Assembly (NCBI RefSeq): GCF_900573885.1
Contig: NZ_UPSE01000283.1
Span: 1-64,000 of the forward strand
DNA: 64,000 bases
Source of the DNA: Pseudomonas viridiflava
GTDB taxonomy: Bacteria > Pseudomonadota > Gammaproteobacteria > Pseudomonadales > Pseudomonadaceae
Direction: 5' to 3'
Part shown: positions 63,084-64,000 of the stretch, piece after piece
Layout: every line of letters starts with the position of its first letter
Position numbering within the stretch: position 1 is the stretch's first letter
Translations under genes and position numbers: made by a program
Notes under the pieces: model-generated
Seen by the model: only the letters and a program-made list of their open reading frames with translations
The model's database searches: none
What the model was told of the DNA's origin: nothing

Positions 63084-64000
63084 TTAATTCCCGCCAATCC
63101 CCAACGCCACCATCTTCTTGTACAACGTCGACCGCCCCAGCCCCAGTCGCTTGGCCGCTTCGATCACGTTGCCGTTATGCGCGGCCAGGCTCTGTTCTAT
63201 CAGCTCGCGCTCGAACGCGGCACGGGCGCTGTAGAAATCCTGCTCGCCCAGTGCGCGCGGGGCGGAGTGGGCAGCTGGCAGCGGACTAAATCGCCCAATC
63301 GACGTGCGTACTGCCGCAGCCGTCAGCAGCGGTTCATCACTCAGCAACGCCGCACGCTCCAGCACGTTGCGCAATTCACGAATATTGCCGGGCCACGCAT
63401 GGCTGGCCAGTAGCCCCAGCGCATCACTGCTGAGTTCGTGATGGCCGCGCCCGTCGCGCAGCAGCAGCTCATCCAGAATCGCATCGCACAGCGCCGGCAA
63501 ATCATCCAGCCGTTCACGCAAGGCCGGCACCTGAATCGGCAGCACGTTCAGGCGGTAGTACAAGTCGGCCCGAAAGCGGCCGTCGGCCACGGCGTTTTCC
63601 AGGTCCAGCGAGGTGGCGGCGATCAGGCGGATGTCGCTGCGCAGCATCTGGTTGGAGCCCACCGGTTCGTATTCTTTCTCCTGCAGCACCCGCAACAATT
63701 TGCTTTGCAGCGCTAACGGCATGTCGCCAATTTCGTCGAGAAACAGCGTGCCGCCCTCGGCCAGTTGCAGCTTGCCGGAGCGGCCTTTGCGGTCGGCGCC
63801 GGTAAAGGCGCCGGGGGCGGTGCCGAAGAATTCGGCTTCCAGCAGGTTTTCGGGAATGGCCGCGCAGTTCACGCTGACGAAGGGTTTGTAGGCCCGCGCG
63901 CTGGCGCTGTGAATGGCATGGGCAAGCAGTTCCTTGCCAGTGCCGGTTTCGCCCAGCAGCAGCACCGGGCTTTCGCTGCCGGCCGCCCGCCGCGCATGGC
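63084..64000 (-). CDS. Sigma-54-dependent activator (C-terminal part, cut by window end)
   Basis: The frame stays open to base 64000, so only the AAA+ and DNA-binding parts are visible. Walker A is LLLGETGTGKELL, the sigma-54 contact loop is GAFTGA in GTAPGAFTGADRKG, Walker B is GTLFLDEIGDMP, and the C-terminus carries a Fis-type helix-turn-helix (VIEAAKRLGLGRSTLYKKM). The N-terminal sensor, which would name the inducer, lies outside the window. It is convergent with uvrB across the repeat array. Confidence 0.92.
   Translation of the reverse strand, partial: HARRAAGSESPVLLLGETGTGKELLAHAIHSASARAYKPFVSVNCAAIPENLLEAEFFGTAPGAFTGADRKGRSGKLQLAEGGTLFLDEIGDMPLALQSKLLRVLQEKEYEPVGSNQMLRSDIRLIAATSLDLENAVADGRFRADLYYRLNVLPIQVPALRERLDDLPALCDAILDELLLRDGRGHHELSSDALGLLASHAWPGNIRELRNVLERAALLSDEPLLTAAAVRTSIGRFSPLPAAHSAPRALGEQDFYSARAAFERELIEQSLAAHNGNVIEAAKRLGLGRSTLYKKMVALGIGGN

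Overview
The window reads as a chromosomal segment of a fluorescent-type Pseudomonas (Gammaproteobacteria). Three things point there: the gene block tRNA-Arg/His/Leu - tig - clpP - clpX - lon - hupB - ppiD, a tyrB-like/uvrB pair and a deaD/crotonase/class II DAHP synthase block as I remember them from P. aeruginosa, high GC with GC-ending codons, and the GC-rich REP repeats typical of this genus. No tools were run; all calls come from reading the sequence.

Layout. 0.2-6.8 kb: class II DAHP synthase, an FMO-type monooxygenase, a spermidine-synthase-like protein, a crotonase and the DEAD-box helicase deaD. 6.9-11.6 kb: an MFS carrier, a small potassium-channel-like protein, a DUF4431 secreted protein and a Baeyer-Villiger-type monooxygenase. 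11.7-19.9 kb: a sigma-54 activator diverging from a six-gene glycerol-type ABC importer with a clear -24/-12 promoter. 20.0-30.8 kb: folD, three tRNAs, an integrase remnant, then the ATP-dependent protease block, HU and PpiD. 30.9-35.5 kb: a tartronate-semialdehyde-reductase-like/hydroxypyruvate-isomerase-like pair, a YqjI/YqjH-like PadR regulator and ferric-siderophore reductase pair, and a Spinster-type MFS carrier. 35.5-39.1 kb is an accessory island with more A+T than its surroundings. 39.1-57.4 kb: two oxidoreductases, then a large uronate/hexarate catabolic locus. 57.4-64.0 kb: LigB-type dioxygenase, tpm, tRNA-Asn, aromatic aminotransferase, uvrB, a triplicated 151-bp repeat and a truncated sigma-54 activator.

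The uronate/hexarate locus forms a complete route. A TRAP transporter (dctPQM) brings in uronate, uronate dehydrogenase makes the aldarolactone, an SMP-30 lactonase opens it, GudD and GarD dehydrate glucarate and galactarate, KdgD gives 2-oxoglutarate semialdehyde, and a dehydrogenase yields 2-oxoglutarate. GudP-like MFS imports aldarates directly. A FadR-type GntR regulator lies beside it, and a shared 13-bp palindrome occurs before the regulator, in the divergent udh/kdgD gap on the udh side and again on the kdgD side, which suggests one regulon.

The most unusual locus is 35.7-39.05 kb. It holds a two-partner-secretion style N-terminus (ESPR plus signal peptide) that runs, through a one-base frameshift, into a protein with two peptidase C80 (autoprocessing cysteine protease) domains flanking about 320 residues rich in tyrosine motifs (YEEV, YDQP, YLLP, YATI, YESI), part of it a 339-bp tandem duplication with 195 bp of exact identity. 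A small secreted-looking protein just upstream also carries YEEV, and a decayed gene follows. I infer a relic or active secreted effector/toxin cassette. Other notable signals are a degenerate/consensus ATPase pair in the ABC importer, a double palindrome before yqjI, covarying stem-loops around the TRAP genes, and an integrase tail after tRNA-Leu.
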